Counted from the stretch's first letter, positions 1-8,445 are shown. The stretch: 64,000 nt of DNA from Caballeronia turbans (GCA_001544655.2 FCOD02000031.1:1-64000), one strand, 5' to 3'. Numbers and translations: made by a program. The notes: generated by a model from the sequence alone, not told the origin.

Positions 1-297
1 CGGCACAGCGCTACGCGCTGCCGCTGGGTTTGCAAGGGACAACATCGGTCTGCACTTGCAGTGAGATGGAGGCGTTAGTAAAGAAAGTTCGGGCAGACCC
101 GATGGACCGGTCGGCCGCGAAGCGGGCTGGAGCCATTTGGTGCTGAACCGCTCCGCTGTGCGACGCGCGGTGACAGACCGTGCGCGAGCCAAGCCCGATT
201 AGTCTTGTGGGGGCGACACTTAGGTAGCCCACGATCACATGGCAAGCGTGGCCAAACTGCGTGTGACCGCGGGCCTAACGAGCTGCTTTCTTTGGTT

Positions 298-323
298 ACT
301 TTCTTTGCAGCAGCAAAGAAAGT
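298..323. repeat. Perfect hairpin, 11-bp stem
   Basis: ACTTTCTTTGC at 298-308 is the exact reverse complement of GCAAAGAAAGT at 313-323, with a 4-nt loop. No U-tract follows on either strand, so it is not an ordinary terminator. From memory, similar CTTTCTTTGC-type hairpins recur between Burkholderia genes; that is recollection and was not tested. Confidence 0.7.
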
Positions 324-369
324 GACTGCCGCCCCGCATAGGGGCAGTGCTAATAAACCAATACGAAAA

Positions 370-395
370 CGGGATCCGGCGAAAGCGAAAGCAAA
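370..395 (+). repeat. REP-like 26-mer (single arm)
   Basis: These 26 bases reappear exactly, in reverse complement, at 34340-34365 in the ppk-phoR gap, where they form one arm of a palindrome. Here only one arm is present, followed by degenerate 6-bp units (GCGAAA, GCAAAA, GCAAAC) up to about 405. This looks like a dispersed intergenic repeat. Confidence 0.65.
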
Positions 396-441
396 AGCAA
401 ACGCAAAAAACCCAGGCAAACGAAAACCCGAGGACCAAACA

Positions 442-1344
442 ATGCCCATAAACGTACGCATAGGCATAAACCCACTGTCGTGGATGAACGACGACCTGCC
501 CTCGCTCGGCGGAGAGACCCCTCTGTCTACCGCACTAAGCGAAGGAAAACAGATCGGCTACGAAGGTTTTGAACTAGGCAACAAGTTCCCTCGCGAACCG
601 CAAGCGCTCAAGACGCTGCTCGCCCAATACGATCTCGCCCTCGTATCCGGCTGGTACTCAGGCAGGCTCGCCGAGCGCACCGCCGAGGAGGAAATCGAAG
701 CCGTAGGCCCGCACCTCGACCTGCTCGCGAAAAACGGCGCAACCGTGATGGTCTACGGCGAAGTCGCGCAGTCGATTCAGGGCGCGCCGCGTCCGCTCTA
801 CCAACGTCCGCGCTTCTTCTCCGATGCGCAGTGGAACCAGTACGCCGAGCGTCTGAACCGCTTTGCCGAATTCACACTCACGCGCGGCGTGCGCGTCGCC
901 TATCATCATCACATGGGGGCGTATGTCGAGACGACCGCGGACGTCGATCGTCTGATGGCCCTGACGAACGATGCGGTCGGTCTCCTGTTCGACGCAGGAC
1001 ACATCACGTTCGCGGGCGGCGATGCCCTGAGCGTGCTGCAGAAGCACATCGCCCGCGTATGTCATGTGCATTGCAAGGACGTGCGGCCGGACATCGTGAA
1101 GCTCGCGCGCAACCGCAACTGGAGTTTTCTCGATGCGGTCATCAACGGCGCGTTCTCCGTCCCGGGCGATGGCTGCGTGGACTACCCGGGCATCATCGCG
1201 TGTCTCGCGAAACATGACTACGACGGCTGGCTCGTCGTGGAAGCGGAACAGGATCCGGTGATCGCGCCGAGCTATGCATATGCCGAGAAGGGCTATCGCA
1301 CGCTGCGCGCGCTCGTCGACGGAACATACAAGGAGGCAGCATGA
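442..1344 (+). CDS. iolE: myo-inosose-2 dehydratase IolE
   Basis: A 300-residue TIM-barrel protein of the sugar isomerase/endonuclease IV-like fold. It dehydrates 2-keto-myo-inositol in cytosolic inositol catabolism. The N-terminus has the family pattern GINPLSWMNDDLP. Metal-ligand segments are visible as YHHHMG near residue 155, FDAGH near 181, HVHCKD near 208 and a late Glu in VVEAEQDP. ATG at 442 is chosen because family homology starts there and AGGA lies just upstream; the 79 codons before it in frame are low-complexity. The stop overlaps the iolB start by 4 bases (ATGA), so the two are translationally coupled. The other iol genes are presumably to the left of the window. Confidence 0.93.
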   Translation: MPINVRIGINPLSWMNDDLPSLGGETPLSTALSEGKQIGYEGFELGNKFPREPQALKTLLAQYDLALVSGWYSGRLAERTAEEEIEAVGPHLDLLAKNGATVMVYGEVAQSIQGAPRPLYQRPRFFSDAQWNQYAERLNRFAEFTLTRGVRVAYHHHMGAYVETTADVDRLMALTNDAVGLLFDAGHITFAGGDALSVLQKHIARVCHVHCKDVRPDIVKLARNRNWSFLDAVINGAFSVPGDGCVDYPGIIACLAKHDYDGWLVVEAEQDPVIAPSYAYAEKGYRTLRALVDGTYKEAA

Positions 1345-2153
1345 GCCTGCTGGTGAAAGCATCGCGCGAGGGACAAACCATCGCGCGCGTCACGCCCGAT
1401 TCCGCGGGCTGGAAGCATGTCGGCTTCGCGGCGTATCGCCTGAACGCGGGCGATGTCGTGCATGTGTATGACGCGGATCGCGAAAGCTGCATCGTCGTGT
1501 TGACGGGCACCGTGAGCGTCGAGGCCGGCGACGAGCATTATCAGTCGATCGGCTCGCGCGACAGCGTGTTCGAGGACGCCGCGCCCTATGCGGTCTATGT
1601 GCCGCCGAAGCTCGCGGCGATCGTGCGTGCGGAACGCGATGCGGAAATCGGCGTCGCGAGCGCACCCGCGAAGGGCGAGTATCCGCCGCGGCTGATCGAG
1701 CCATCGCAGATGAAGCGCTCGACGCGCGGCAAAAACGCAAATACGCGCTATGTGTGCGACATTCTTCCGCAAACGGAAGCGGCCGAGTCCCTGCTCGTGG
1801 TCGAAGTGCGCACGCCGGGCGGACACGCATCGAGCTATCCGCCGCACAAGCACGATCAGGACAACGTGCCGGTCGAAAGTTCGCTCGAAGAGACGTACTA
1901 TCATCGGTTGAATCCGCCGCAAGGATTTGCGTTTCAGCGCGTCTATACCGACGAGCGCGACCTCGACGAAACGATGGCCGTCGAGAATCACGATGTCGTG
2001 ATGGTGCCGCGTGGATATCATCCGGTGGTCGTGCCGTATGGCTACGACAACTACTATCTGAACGTGATGGCGGGCAGCAAGCGCACGTGGCACTTCAAGA
2101 ACGATCCTAAGCACGAGTGGATCGTGGAGCGGGATAGCAAGGCGTCGACCTAG
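1341..2153 (+). CDS. iolB: 5-deoxy-glucuronate isomerase IolB
   Basis: A 270-residue cupin-type isomerase that converts 5-deoxy-glucuronate to 2-deoxy-5-keto-gluconate in myo-inositol catabolism, in the cytosol. Recognisable family segments are ASSYPPHKHDQDN (metal-site His residues, near 160) and FQRVYTDERDLDE, followed by HDVVMVPRGYHPVV near the C-terminus. The length matches the family. The start overlaps the end of iolE by 4 bases. The TAG stop lies in the palindrome CTAG, which also supplies the stop of livF on the other strand, so the two convergent genes overlap by 4 bases with no intergenic terminator. Confidence 0.94.
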   Translation: MSLLVKASREGQTIARVTPDSAGWKHVGFAAYRLNAGDVVHVYDADRESCIVVLTGTVSVEAGDEHYQSIGSRDSVFEDAAPYAVYVPPKLAAIVRAERDAEIGVASAPAKGEYPPRLIEPSQMKRSTRGKNANTRYVCDILPQTEAAESLLVVEVRTPGGHASSYPPHKHDQDNVPVESSLEETYYHRLNPPQGFAFQRVYTDERDLDETMAVENHDVVMVPRGYHPVVVPYGYDNYYLNVMAGSKRTWHFKNDPKHEWIVERDSKAST

Positions 2154-2848
2154 CCGATGGAAAGCCAGTCGCCGATGACTTGCTCGTCCTGAGCAAGCCT
2201 CTCCCACGCCCCATCGAACTGAATCGCCCCATGCCCCATCACCGCGACGCGCGCATCGAGCATGCGCGCGATCGTCAATCGTTCTTCGATCAGCAGCATC
2301 GCCACACCGCGTTCGCGCAGCGCCGCGAGACAAGCGGCCACTTGCGCGAGCACTTGCGGCGCGAGTCCTTCGCCGGGTTCGTCGATGACGACGAGCGACG
2401 GATCGCCCGTCAACGTGCGTGCAAGCGCGAGCATTTGCTGTTCGCCGCCCGATAGCGCACCCGCTTTCACCGACGCGCGCTCCTCGAGCACGGGAAACAA
2501 TCGATACGCGTCGCTCAGCGAAAAGCGCGTGCCTTTGCGTTCACCGAGCAACAGGTTTTCGCGCACGGTCAGCGACGGAAACACGTCACGCGTTTCGGGC
2601 ACATAGCCGATGCCGAGCCGCGCGATGCGATGCGGCCGCAACCCGACGAGCTGAACTTCGCCATACCGCACATCGCCCGCGCATCGCACGAGTCCCATGA
2701 TGGCTTTCGCGAGCGTCGAACGCCCCGACCCATTGCGGCCGACGAGCGCGACCACTTCCCCTTCCGCGATACGAAGATTCACGCCGTGCAGCGCCTGCGC
2801 CGCGCCATGCCACGCACGCAAATTTTCGATGCGCAATGTAGCGCTCAT
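2150..2848 (-). CDS. livF: Branched-chain amino acid-type ABC transporter ATPase LivF
   Basis: A 232-residue cytoplasmic ATPase of the LivF family. The order is P-loop near residue 37, Q-loop ETRDVFPSLTV, signature LSGGEQQ near 135, and Walker B VVIDEPGEG with the LivF-type Gly-Glu after Pro. The P-loop reads GRNGSGRST: the invariant Walker A Lys is replaced by Arg (codon CGT), although the rest of the domain is intact. This may weaken ATP hydrolysis. The start overlaps the livG stop by 4 bases. It is the last gene of the operon running from 7192 down to 2150. The transported substrate is not evident; Liv-type systems also carry amides, urea or aromatic acids. Confidence 0.88.
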   Translation of the reverse strand: MSATLRIENLRAWHGAAQALHGVNLRIAEGEVVALVGRNGSGRSTLAKAIMGLVRCAGDVRYGEVQLVGLRPHRIARLGIGYVPETRDVFPSLTVRENLLLGERKGTRFSLSDAYRLFPVLEERASVKAGALSGGEQQMLALARTLTGDPSLVVIDEPGEGLAPQVLAQVAACLAALRERGVAMLLIEERLTIARMLDARVAVMGHGAIQFDGAWERLAQDEQVIGDWLSIG

Positions 2849-3585
2849 GGCGCGACTCCGCCGAGATACGCTTGCCGCACGTCACGATTCGCACGTATGG
2901 CAGCAGGCGTGCCGGTCGCAATCACGCGCCCTCGCACGAGCACCGAAATGCGATCCGCGAGACTGAACACCGCGTCCATGTCATGCTCGATCACGAGCAG
3001 CGTGCGCCCTTCCGTCGTCGCGCGGATCAAGGCGAGCGCGCGCGTCGCTTCCGCGCGATTCATGCCGGCGGTGGGTTCGTCGAGCAGGATGAGCGGCGCA
3101 TCGGTCGCGAGCGCGATGCCCAGATCGAGCGCGCGTTGCTCGGCATAGGTGAGACGCGCGGCGAGTTCGCAGGCGCGTTCGGCAAGGCCGATGGCATCGA
3201 GCATCGCGTGTGCGCGCGCATCGATTTTTCGCGAAGGCAGCCATCGGTCGAGAAAGCCCGATGACGACGCGCCGAGCGCCGCGCAACGCAGATTGTCGAG
3301 CACGGACAAGCCGCCGAATACGCTCGTCGTCTGGAAGCTGCGCGCAAGCGTTCGGGCGACGCGCTGCGGCGGCTCGCCCGTGATGTCGATCCCGTTCGCG
3401 ACGATGCGCCCGTCATCCGGCCGCGCACGGCCCGAGATCAGATCGAAAAGCGTGGACTTGCCCGCGCCGTTCGGTCCGATGAGCGCATGCCGTTCGCCCT
3501 GCGCGACGCGCAGATCGACGCCGCGCAACACCTGCGTCGCACCGTAGCGTCGGGTGACGCCGTGCAGTTCGAGCGCGGCGTTCAT
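2845..3585 (-). CDS. livG: Branched-chain amino acid-type ABC transporter ATPase LivG
   Basis: A 246-residue ATPase that pairs with LivF on the cytoplasmic face of LivHM. Walker A GPNGAGKST lies near residue 36, Walker B is LILLDEPTAG, and the switch His is in VIEHDMD. The signature region reads LTYAEQRALD, the usual relaxed LivG form. The frame stays open upstream into livM, but homology begins at MNAALELHGVTRRYG, so ATG at 3585 is taken as the start. It overlaps the livM stop by 4 bases. The C-terminal VRQAYLGG is typical of LivG. Operon: Fe-ADH, thioesterase, livH, livM, livG, livF. Confidence 0.9.
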   Translation of the reverse strand: MNAALELHGVTRRYGATQVLRGVDLRVAQGERHALIGPNGAGKSTLFDLISGRARPDDGRIVANGIDITGEPPQRVARTLARSFQTTSVFGGLSVLDNLRCAALGASSSGFLDRWLPSRKIDARAHAMLDAIGLAERACELAARLTYAEQRALDLGIALATDAPLILLDEPTAGMNRAEATRALALIRATTEGRTLLVIEHDMDAVFSLADRISVLVRGRVIATGTPAAIRANRDVRQAYLGGVAP

Positions 3586-4658
3586 CGCGCGGCCCTCGCG
3601 CGTCGTGTGAGCCACAGACCCAGCAATGCGCACGCCAACGCGATGAGCCACGCACGCGCATCGATTCGTCCCGCATAGAGCGCTTCGACCGGAACGACCA
3701 CCGCGACGCCCCAGACCATCGCGCTGAACGCCCCGAAGCACAGCGATCGCGCATCGCGCCTGACGACACCCGCGACGCCCTCCGGCGCGGCGAGCACGAC
3801 CCACATGAAAAAGAGCCCGAGATACATCGGCCACGCGGCGGTCACGCTCGCCACGGCGACGCTGAAGAACGTCAGCAGCACCGCGCCGATCACCGGCCCG
3901 AAGAACGCGCCGGTCCCGCCGATCACCGTGGCGACCAGCACGCTCGTGGAGCGCGCGATGCCCACGCTTTCCGATGACACCAGCTCCACATTGATCAGCG
4001 CCAGCACGCCCGCGATGCCCGCGAAGAACGCCGACACGACGAGCACGCGAAACCGCACGCGCGCCGGTGCGAAACCGATCGCCGCCGCGCGCGCGGGATT
4101 GTCGCGCACGGCGTTGGCGAGGCGGCACATCGGCGTGCGCGAGAACGCGAACATCGCGAGCGCCGATACGACGCACCAGCACGCGATCAGCGCATAGGCC
4201 TCACGGAGCGGCCCGAAGGTCCATGCGAAGAACGACGGCCCGCTCGCCCGGTCGATCGTCACCCCGCCCTCGCCGCCGAACCATCCGGGCACGAGCCACA
4301 CGCACGCGGCGACGAGCTCGCCGATGCCGAGCGTGATCATCGCGAAAGGCGTGCTCGCGCGCCGCGTCGAGATCGCGCCGAACACGACGGCGACGAGCAT
4401 CGCGGCGCATCCGCCGACGACCGGCAGGAGCGGCAACGGCACGCCGTAGCGATTGAACACATGCGCGGCGGCGAATGCGCCGAGCCCCGAATATACGGCG
4501 TGGCCGAACGACAGCAGGCCGGTCTCGCCGAGCAACAAGTTGTACGAGAGCGCGAAAACGATGAGCGTCGCGGTCTGCGCGCTGTAGGCGAGCAGCCAGG
4601 ATCGATCGAAGAAGAGCGGCAGCGCGAGCGCCAGCGCGAGCGCAAGAAACTTACGCAT
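3582..4658 (-). CDS. livM: Branched-chain amino acid-type ABC permease LivM
   Basis: A 358-residue polytopic inner-membrane permease of the LivM family. Many hydrophobic segments are visible; the family landmarks are SYNLLLGETGLLSFGHA near residue 40, followed by GAFAA, and the EAA-like loop region around RAAAIGFAPARVRF near 195. The C-terminal GTGAFFGPVIGAVLL is typical. The last about 60 residues form an extra hydrophobic stretch ending in basic residues, so the protein is somewhat longer at the C-terminus than a minimal LivM. The start overlaps livH by 8 bases. Substrate unknown; no binding protein gene is adjacent. Confidence 0.9.
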   Translation of the reverse strand: MRKFLALALALALPLFFDRSWLLAYSAQTATLIVFALSYNLLLGETGLLSFGHAVYSGLGAFAAAHVFNRYGVPLPLLPVVGGCAAMLVAVVFGAISTRRASTPFAMITLGIGELVAACVWLVPGWFGGEGGVTIDRASGPSFFAWTFGPLREAYALIACWCVVSALAMFAFSRTPMCRLANAVRDNPARAAAIGFAPARVRFRVLVVSAFFAGIAGVLALINVELVSSESVGIARSTSVLVATVIGGTGAFFGPVIGAVLLTFFSVAVASVTAAWPMYLGLFFMWVVLAAPEGVAGVVRRDARSLCFGAFSAMVWGVAVVVPVEALYAGRIDARAWLIALACALLGLWLTRRARAAR

Positions 4659-5592
4659 CTTGCATGCGCTCGCCGAAGAGTCCGCGCGGCCGCGCGGCCA
4701 GCATCGCGACCAGCACGAGATAGGGCAGCACGGGCGCGAGCTGCGCGACCGTCAACGCGCTCCACGCGGGCGGCAGCGTCAGGCCGAGCGATGCTGCGAT
4801 GCTGCCCGCCGACACGCTCGCGCCCACGGCGAAGGTCTGCACGCAGCCGATTAGAAGCGACGCGACGAGCGCGCCGCCCAGCGATCCGAGCCCGCCGATC
4901 ACGACGACGACGAACACGATCGGTCCCATTGCATCGGCCATCGCCGGTTCGATGACGGCGAGCGGCGCGCCGATCACGCCACCGAGCGCGGCAAGCGCGG
5001 TGCCGACGGCGAAGACCATCGTGAACACGCGCGGCACGTCATGGCCGAGCGTTTCGACCGTTGCGGGATGCGTGAGCGCCGCGCGTACGACGAGTCCCGT
5101 CTTCGATATGCGCAGTATCAGCCAGAGCGCGCCGAGCATCAGGACCGCGATCGTCATCATGAACACGCGGTAGCGCGCGAACGACGCGCCGTAGAGCGTG
5201 AAAAGCGGACCGTCGAGCACGGAAGGAATCGACGCGGGCAAGGGCCCGAGCCCCCATACGAGCTTGACGCCTTCGCCGATCACGATGGCCGCGCCGAACG
5301 TGAGCAGCATTTGCCCGAGCGCGCCGCGCGCATGCACGCGTCTCAACAACAATCGCTCGAACAAGGCGCCCGCGATGCCCACGACGACCGGCGCGAGCAT
5401 CAACGCGGACCAGAATCCGCCATGCGCGGCGAGCGCCTGCCCGACATACGCGCCGAGCATATAGAAACTCGCGTGTGCGAAGTTGAGCACGCCGAGCATG
5501 GAGAAGATCAGCGTAAGGCCCGCCGACAACATGAAGAGCAGCAATCCCACGCTCACGCCGTTGAGCAGACTTACGCAGAACCACTGGAGCAA
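4651..5592 (-). CDS. livH: Branched-chain amino acid-type ABC permease LivH
   Basis: A 313-residue inner-membrane permease that would pair with LivM. LivH hallmarks are the N-terminal LLNGVSVGLLLFMLSAGLTL, the motif LNFAHASFYMLGAYVG near residue 40, and GGLGSLGGALVASLLIG near 240. The length is normal. It starts 10 bases after the thioesterase stop on the same strand, so it probably shares one transcript with the Fe-ADH and thioesterase genes. It is the first of four transport genes; none of the neighbouring genes encodes the periplasmic binding protein that such transporters need. Confidence 0.9.
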   Translation of the reverse strand: MLQWFCVSLLNGVSVGLLLFMLSAGLTLIFSMLGVLNFAHASFYMLGAYVGQALAAHGGFWSALMLAPVVVGIAGALFERLLLRRVHARGALGQMLLTFGAAIVIGEGVKLVWGLGPLPASIPSVLDGPLFTLYGASFARYRVFMMTIAVLMLGALWLILRISKTGLVVRAALTHPATVETLGHDVPRVFTMVFAVGTALAALGGVIGAPLAVIEPAMADAMGPIVFVVVVIGGLGSLGGALVASLLIGCVQTFAVGASVSAGSIAASLGLTLPPAWSALTVAQLAPVLPYLVLVAMLAARPRGLFGERMQDA

Positions 5593-5602
5593 AACGCGAC
5601 CC

Positions 5603-6040
5603 TCAGCCGTTGATGAGCGGCTTCAGCGCATCGACGAGCGGCGCGGGCAGCGGCACCGGCCTGCGCGTCACGCGATCCACATAGACATGCACGAAGTGTC
5701 CTTGCGCGGCGGCGGTGTCTGAGCCTTGCGTGAAGATCGCCACTTCGTAGCGCACGCTCGTGTTGCCGAGCCGCTCGACGCGCAAGCCCGCTTCGATCGG
5801 CTCAGGAAACACCACCGGCGCAAAGAAGTTGCAGCGCGTCTCGACGACGAGGCCGGTGGTCTCGCCCTCGCTGAAATCGAGCACGCCTGCGCGCAGCAGA
5901 TACTCGTTGACGACCGTGTCGAAGTAGCTGTAGTAGACGACGTTGTTGATATGCCCGTAGACGTCGTTATCCGACCAGCGCGTGCTGATCGCGAGAAAGT
6001 GCGCGTAGTCCGCGCGCGTGGTCGGAACCGGCTTGCTCAT
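5603..6040 (-). CDS. Hotdog-fold acyl-CoA thioesterase (YbgC/4-hydroxybenzoyl-CoA type)
   Basis: A 145-residue hotdog-fold enzyme expected to hydrolyse acyl-CoA thioesters in the cytosol. The family active-site segment DVYGHINNVVYYSYFD is visible near residues 25-40; Asp in this segment is the usual catalytic residue, and the His-Asn pair is typical of the YbgC/FcbC group. The length is normal. It starts 3 bases after the Fe-ADH stop and ends 10 bases before livH, so it sits inside one operon. The natural CoA substrate cannot be named; the context suggests release of an acid formed from an alcohol or aldehyde taken up or exported by the adjacent Liv system. Confidence 0.85.
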   Translation of the reverse strand: MSKPVPTTRADYAHFLAISTRWSDNDVYGHINNVVYYSYFDTVVNEYLLRAGVLDFSEGETTGLVVETRCNFFAPVVFPEPIEAGLRVERLGNTSVRYEVAIFTQGSDTAAAQGHFVHVYVDRVTRRPVPLPAPLVDALKPLING

Positions 6041-6043
6041 TGC

Positions 6044-7192
6044 TTAAAGAGACTCCGTCAGCATGCGTCGATAATCGCCGGCACTCGCCTCGCGCGGATT
6101 CGTCTTGTGGCAATGATCCGCGAGCGCGCCCTTCACCACCTTGTCGAACATGCTCTCGTCGACGCCCATCTGCGAGAGACGCGTCGGCAAGCCGAGGCGC
6201 GCGGTCATGTCGTGCACGGCCTGCGCGACATCGGCGTGCTCCGCGAGATTCATCACGCGGCGCATGCGCGCGAAGCGCCGTTCCGCGACGACCGACGGCG
6301 CGCTCTCGTTGAAGCGCAGCACCGCGGGCAAAACCACCGCGTTCAGCGTGCCGTGATGCAGCGACGTGCGGCCGTTCACCGCGAGCCCGCCCAGCGGATG
6401 CGACAGCGAATGCACGCAGCCCAGGCCCTTTTGAAAGGCCATCGCGCCCTGCATGGACGCGGACATCATGTTCAGGCGCGCGTCGCGGTCCTGGCCGTCG
6501 TGCGTCGCGCGCTCGATGTTGGCCCACGCGCGTTCGAGCCCGTCGAGCGCGATGCCGTCGGCGGGCGGATTGAACGCGGGCGCGAGAAACGTTTCGATGC
6601 AATGCGCGATCGCGTCCATGCCGGTTGCGGCGGTGAGCGCCGGCGGCAGGCCGAGCGTGAGCGACGGATCGCAGATCGCGGATTTGGGCAAAAGATGCCA
6701 GGAATGGAAGCCGAGCTTGCGCCCGTCCTCGAGAATGATGATCGCGCCGCGCGCCACTTCGCTGCCCGTGCCCGACGTGGTCGGCACCGCGATCAGCGGC
6801 GCGGCGCGCTCGGTGATCCTGCCGCTACCGCCTTCGATCGTCGCGAAGGTCGTCAGTGGCGCGTCGTGCGTCGCCGCAATCGCAACGCCCTTCGCCAGAT
6901 CGATCGACGAGCCGCCGCCCACCGCGATGAGGCCATCGCAATCTTCGCGCCGGTACTGCTCCGCGGCTCGCAGGACCATCGCTTCGGTCGGATTCGAAGG
7001 CGTGTCGTCGAACACCGGCAGCGCGCCGAGCTTCGCGCTTTCGATCACACGATTCGCGAGGCCCGCCGCCGCGACGCCTTTATCGGTGATGACGAGCGGA
7101 CGCTTCACCCCGATGCGCGCGCATTCGCTTTCCAGCGCCTGAAGCGCGTCGTAGCCGAGGTGGATATGGGTCAGGTAGAAAATGTAGGCCAT
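6044..7192 (-). CDS. Iron-containing (group III) alcohol dehydrogenase
   Basis: A 382-residue NAD(P)-dependent dehydrogenase of the Fe-ADH family. The nucleotide-binding GGGSSIDLAKG lies near residue 92 and PTTSGTGSEV near 137. The metal ligands are visible in order: Asp and His in MDAIAHCIE (near 190), His in VHSLSHPLGG (near 260) and His in LHHGTLNAVV (near 275). It would interconvert an alcohol and an aldehyde or ketone in the cytosol; the substrate is not predictable. It is the first gene of the minus-strand operon with the thioesterase and livHMGF. 65 bases separate it from ltaE upstream, so it may have its own promoter or share that one. Confidence 0.9.
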   Translation of the reverse strand: MAYIFYLTHIHLGYDALQALESECARIGVKRPLVITDKGVAAAGLANRVIESAKLGALPVFDDTPSNPTEAMVLRAAEQYRREDCDGLIAVGGGSSIDLAKGVAIAATHDAPLTTFATIEGGSGRITERAAPLIAVPTTSGTGSEVARGAIIILEDGRKLGFHSWHLLPKSAICDPSLTLGLPPALTAATGMDAIAHCIETFLAPAFNPPADGIALDGLERAWANIERATHDGQDRDARLNMMSASMQGAMAFQKGLGCVHSLSHPLGGLAVNGRTSLHHGTLNAVVLPAVLRFNESAPSVVAERRFARMRRVMNLAEHADVAQAVHDMTARLGLPTRLSQMGVDESMFDKVVKGALADHCHKTNPREASAGDYRRMLTESL

Positions 7193-7257
7193 GGCGCGGG
7201 AACCGGTGAGGAATGTGCGGGCATGTTGGAGCGCTGCGACGCGCGTGTCAATCGGGG

Positions 7258-8313
7258 TTAGATCGACGCGGCCAACGTGCGCACGTCATCGACGAACCGT
7301 TCAACGGTCTCGCGCTTCGTGTCCCATGCGCACATCAGACGGCAGCCGCCGGATCCGATGAACTGATAGAAGCGCCAGCCCTTCGCACGCAGCGCCGTGG
7401 CAACGCGCGCCGGCAGTTCCGCGAACACCGCGTTTGATTCGGGCTTGAAGAGCAGGCTCACGCCGGGAATGTCGGCGAGGCGCTCGGCCATCAGTTGCGC
7501 CATCGCATTCGCATGACGCGCGTTGCGCAGCCACACGTCGTTGTCGAGCAGGCCGAGCCACGGCGCGGAGATGAAGCGCATCTTCGATGCGAGCTGCCCC
7601 GCCTGTTTGAGTCGATAGGCGAAATCGGCGGCGAGCGCCTTGTCGAAGAACACGACCGCCTCGCCCACCGGCAAGCCGTTCTTCGTGCCGCCGAAGCACA
7701 ACACGTCGACGCCCGCGCGCCACGTGATCTCCGACGGATGCACGTTCAGCGTCGCGACCGCGTTGGCGAAACGCGCACCGTCCATGTGAACTTTCAGATG
7801 GCGGCGCTTCGCAATCGCGGCGATCGCGCGGATTTCCTCGACCGTGTACACGGTGCCGACTTCCGTCGCCTGCGTGAGCGCGACGACCTTCGGCTTCGGA
7901 TAGTGGATGTCCGCGCGTTTCGTGACGAGTTCTTCGATCGCATCGGGCGTGAGCTTGCCGTTCTCGCCACGCGCGGTGAGCAGCTTCGAGCCGCCCGAGA
8001 AGAACTCGGGGCCGCCGCATTCATCGGTTTCAATATGCGCGAGCTCGTGGCAGATCACCGAGTGATACGACTGACACAACGAAGCGAGCGCGAGCGAATT
8101 CGCCGCGGTGCCGTTGAACACGAAGAAGACTTCGCAATCGGTCTGGAAGAGATCGCGGATGCGATCGCAGACTTGCGTCGTCCACGAATCGTCGCCGTAA
8201 GCGGGCTCGTGGCCGCTGGTGTTGGAATTGATCAGCGCTTGCAGCGCTTCGGGGCAGATGCCCGCGTAATTGTCGGAGGCGAAGTGCTGGATCGGGTCCG
8301 TGGGCGCTGTCAT
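7258..8313 (-). CDS. ltaE: Low-specificity L-threonine aldolase
   Basis: A 351-residue PLP enzyme of fold type I that cleaves L-threonine or L-allo-threonine to glycine and acetaldehyde. The N-terminal ASDNYAGICPEAL, the HMDGARFANAV segment (Asp pairing with the PLP pyridine nitrogen, near 176) and CFGGTKNGLPVGEAV with the PLP lysine near 210 are all present. The length is normal. ATG at 8313 has no strong Shine-Dalgarno sequence. It lies upstream of the Fe-ADH operon on the same strand. Acetaldehyde released here could in principle feed a dehydrogenase, but that link to the neighbour is only a guess. Confidence 0.9.
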   Translation of the reverse strand: MTAPTDPIQHFASDNYAGICPEALQALINSNTSGHEPAYGDDSWTTQVCDRIRDLFQTDCEVFFVFNGTAANSLALASLCQSYHSVICHELAHIETDECGGPEFFSGGSKLLTARGENGKLTPDAIEELVTKRADIHYPKPKVVALTQATEVGTVYTVEEIRAIAAIAKRRHLKVHMDGARFANAVATLNVHPSEITWRAGVDVLCFGGTKNGLPVGEAVVFFDKALAADFAYRLKQAGQLASKMRFISAPWLGLLDNDVWLRNARHANAMAQLMAERLADIPGVSLLFKPESNAVFAELPARVATALRAKGWRFYQFIGSGGCRLMCAWDTKRETVERFVDDVRTLAASI

Positions 8314-8445
8314 GGGATCGCTGTGATGGCCTTGTCAAAACGAGGCGCGCGAACGGGTGACGTCGCGCGGCCGCAATCCGGCCATTCTAGCGGCTCGGAT
8401 CGACGCGCGCCGTGGCGCCGATCCGAGCAATGCTGGTTTGCTGTC

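Larger units (their letters stand above)
1..441. other. Non-coding region upstream of iolE
   Basis: No convincing gene is visible here. The open frame that runs into iolE from 205 is low-complexity Lys/Ala-rich sequence translated from AAAGC-type short repeats and does not resemble any protein. The stretch contains an 11-bp perfect hairpin (298-323), a small GCCCC/GGGGC hairpin near 331-348 and a REP-like 26-mer (370-395). Similar hairpin-rich intergenic DNA is common in Burkholderia-type genomes. The rest of the inositol cluster probably lies to the left of the window. Confidence 0.6.

Noticed and set aside
205-441. N-terminal extension of iolE
   Set aside because: The translated stretch is Lys/Ala low complexity derived from hexamer repeats; family homology and a Shine-Dalgarno sequence begin at 442.
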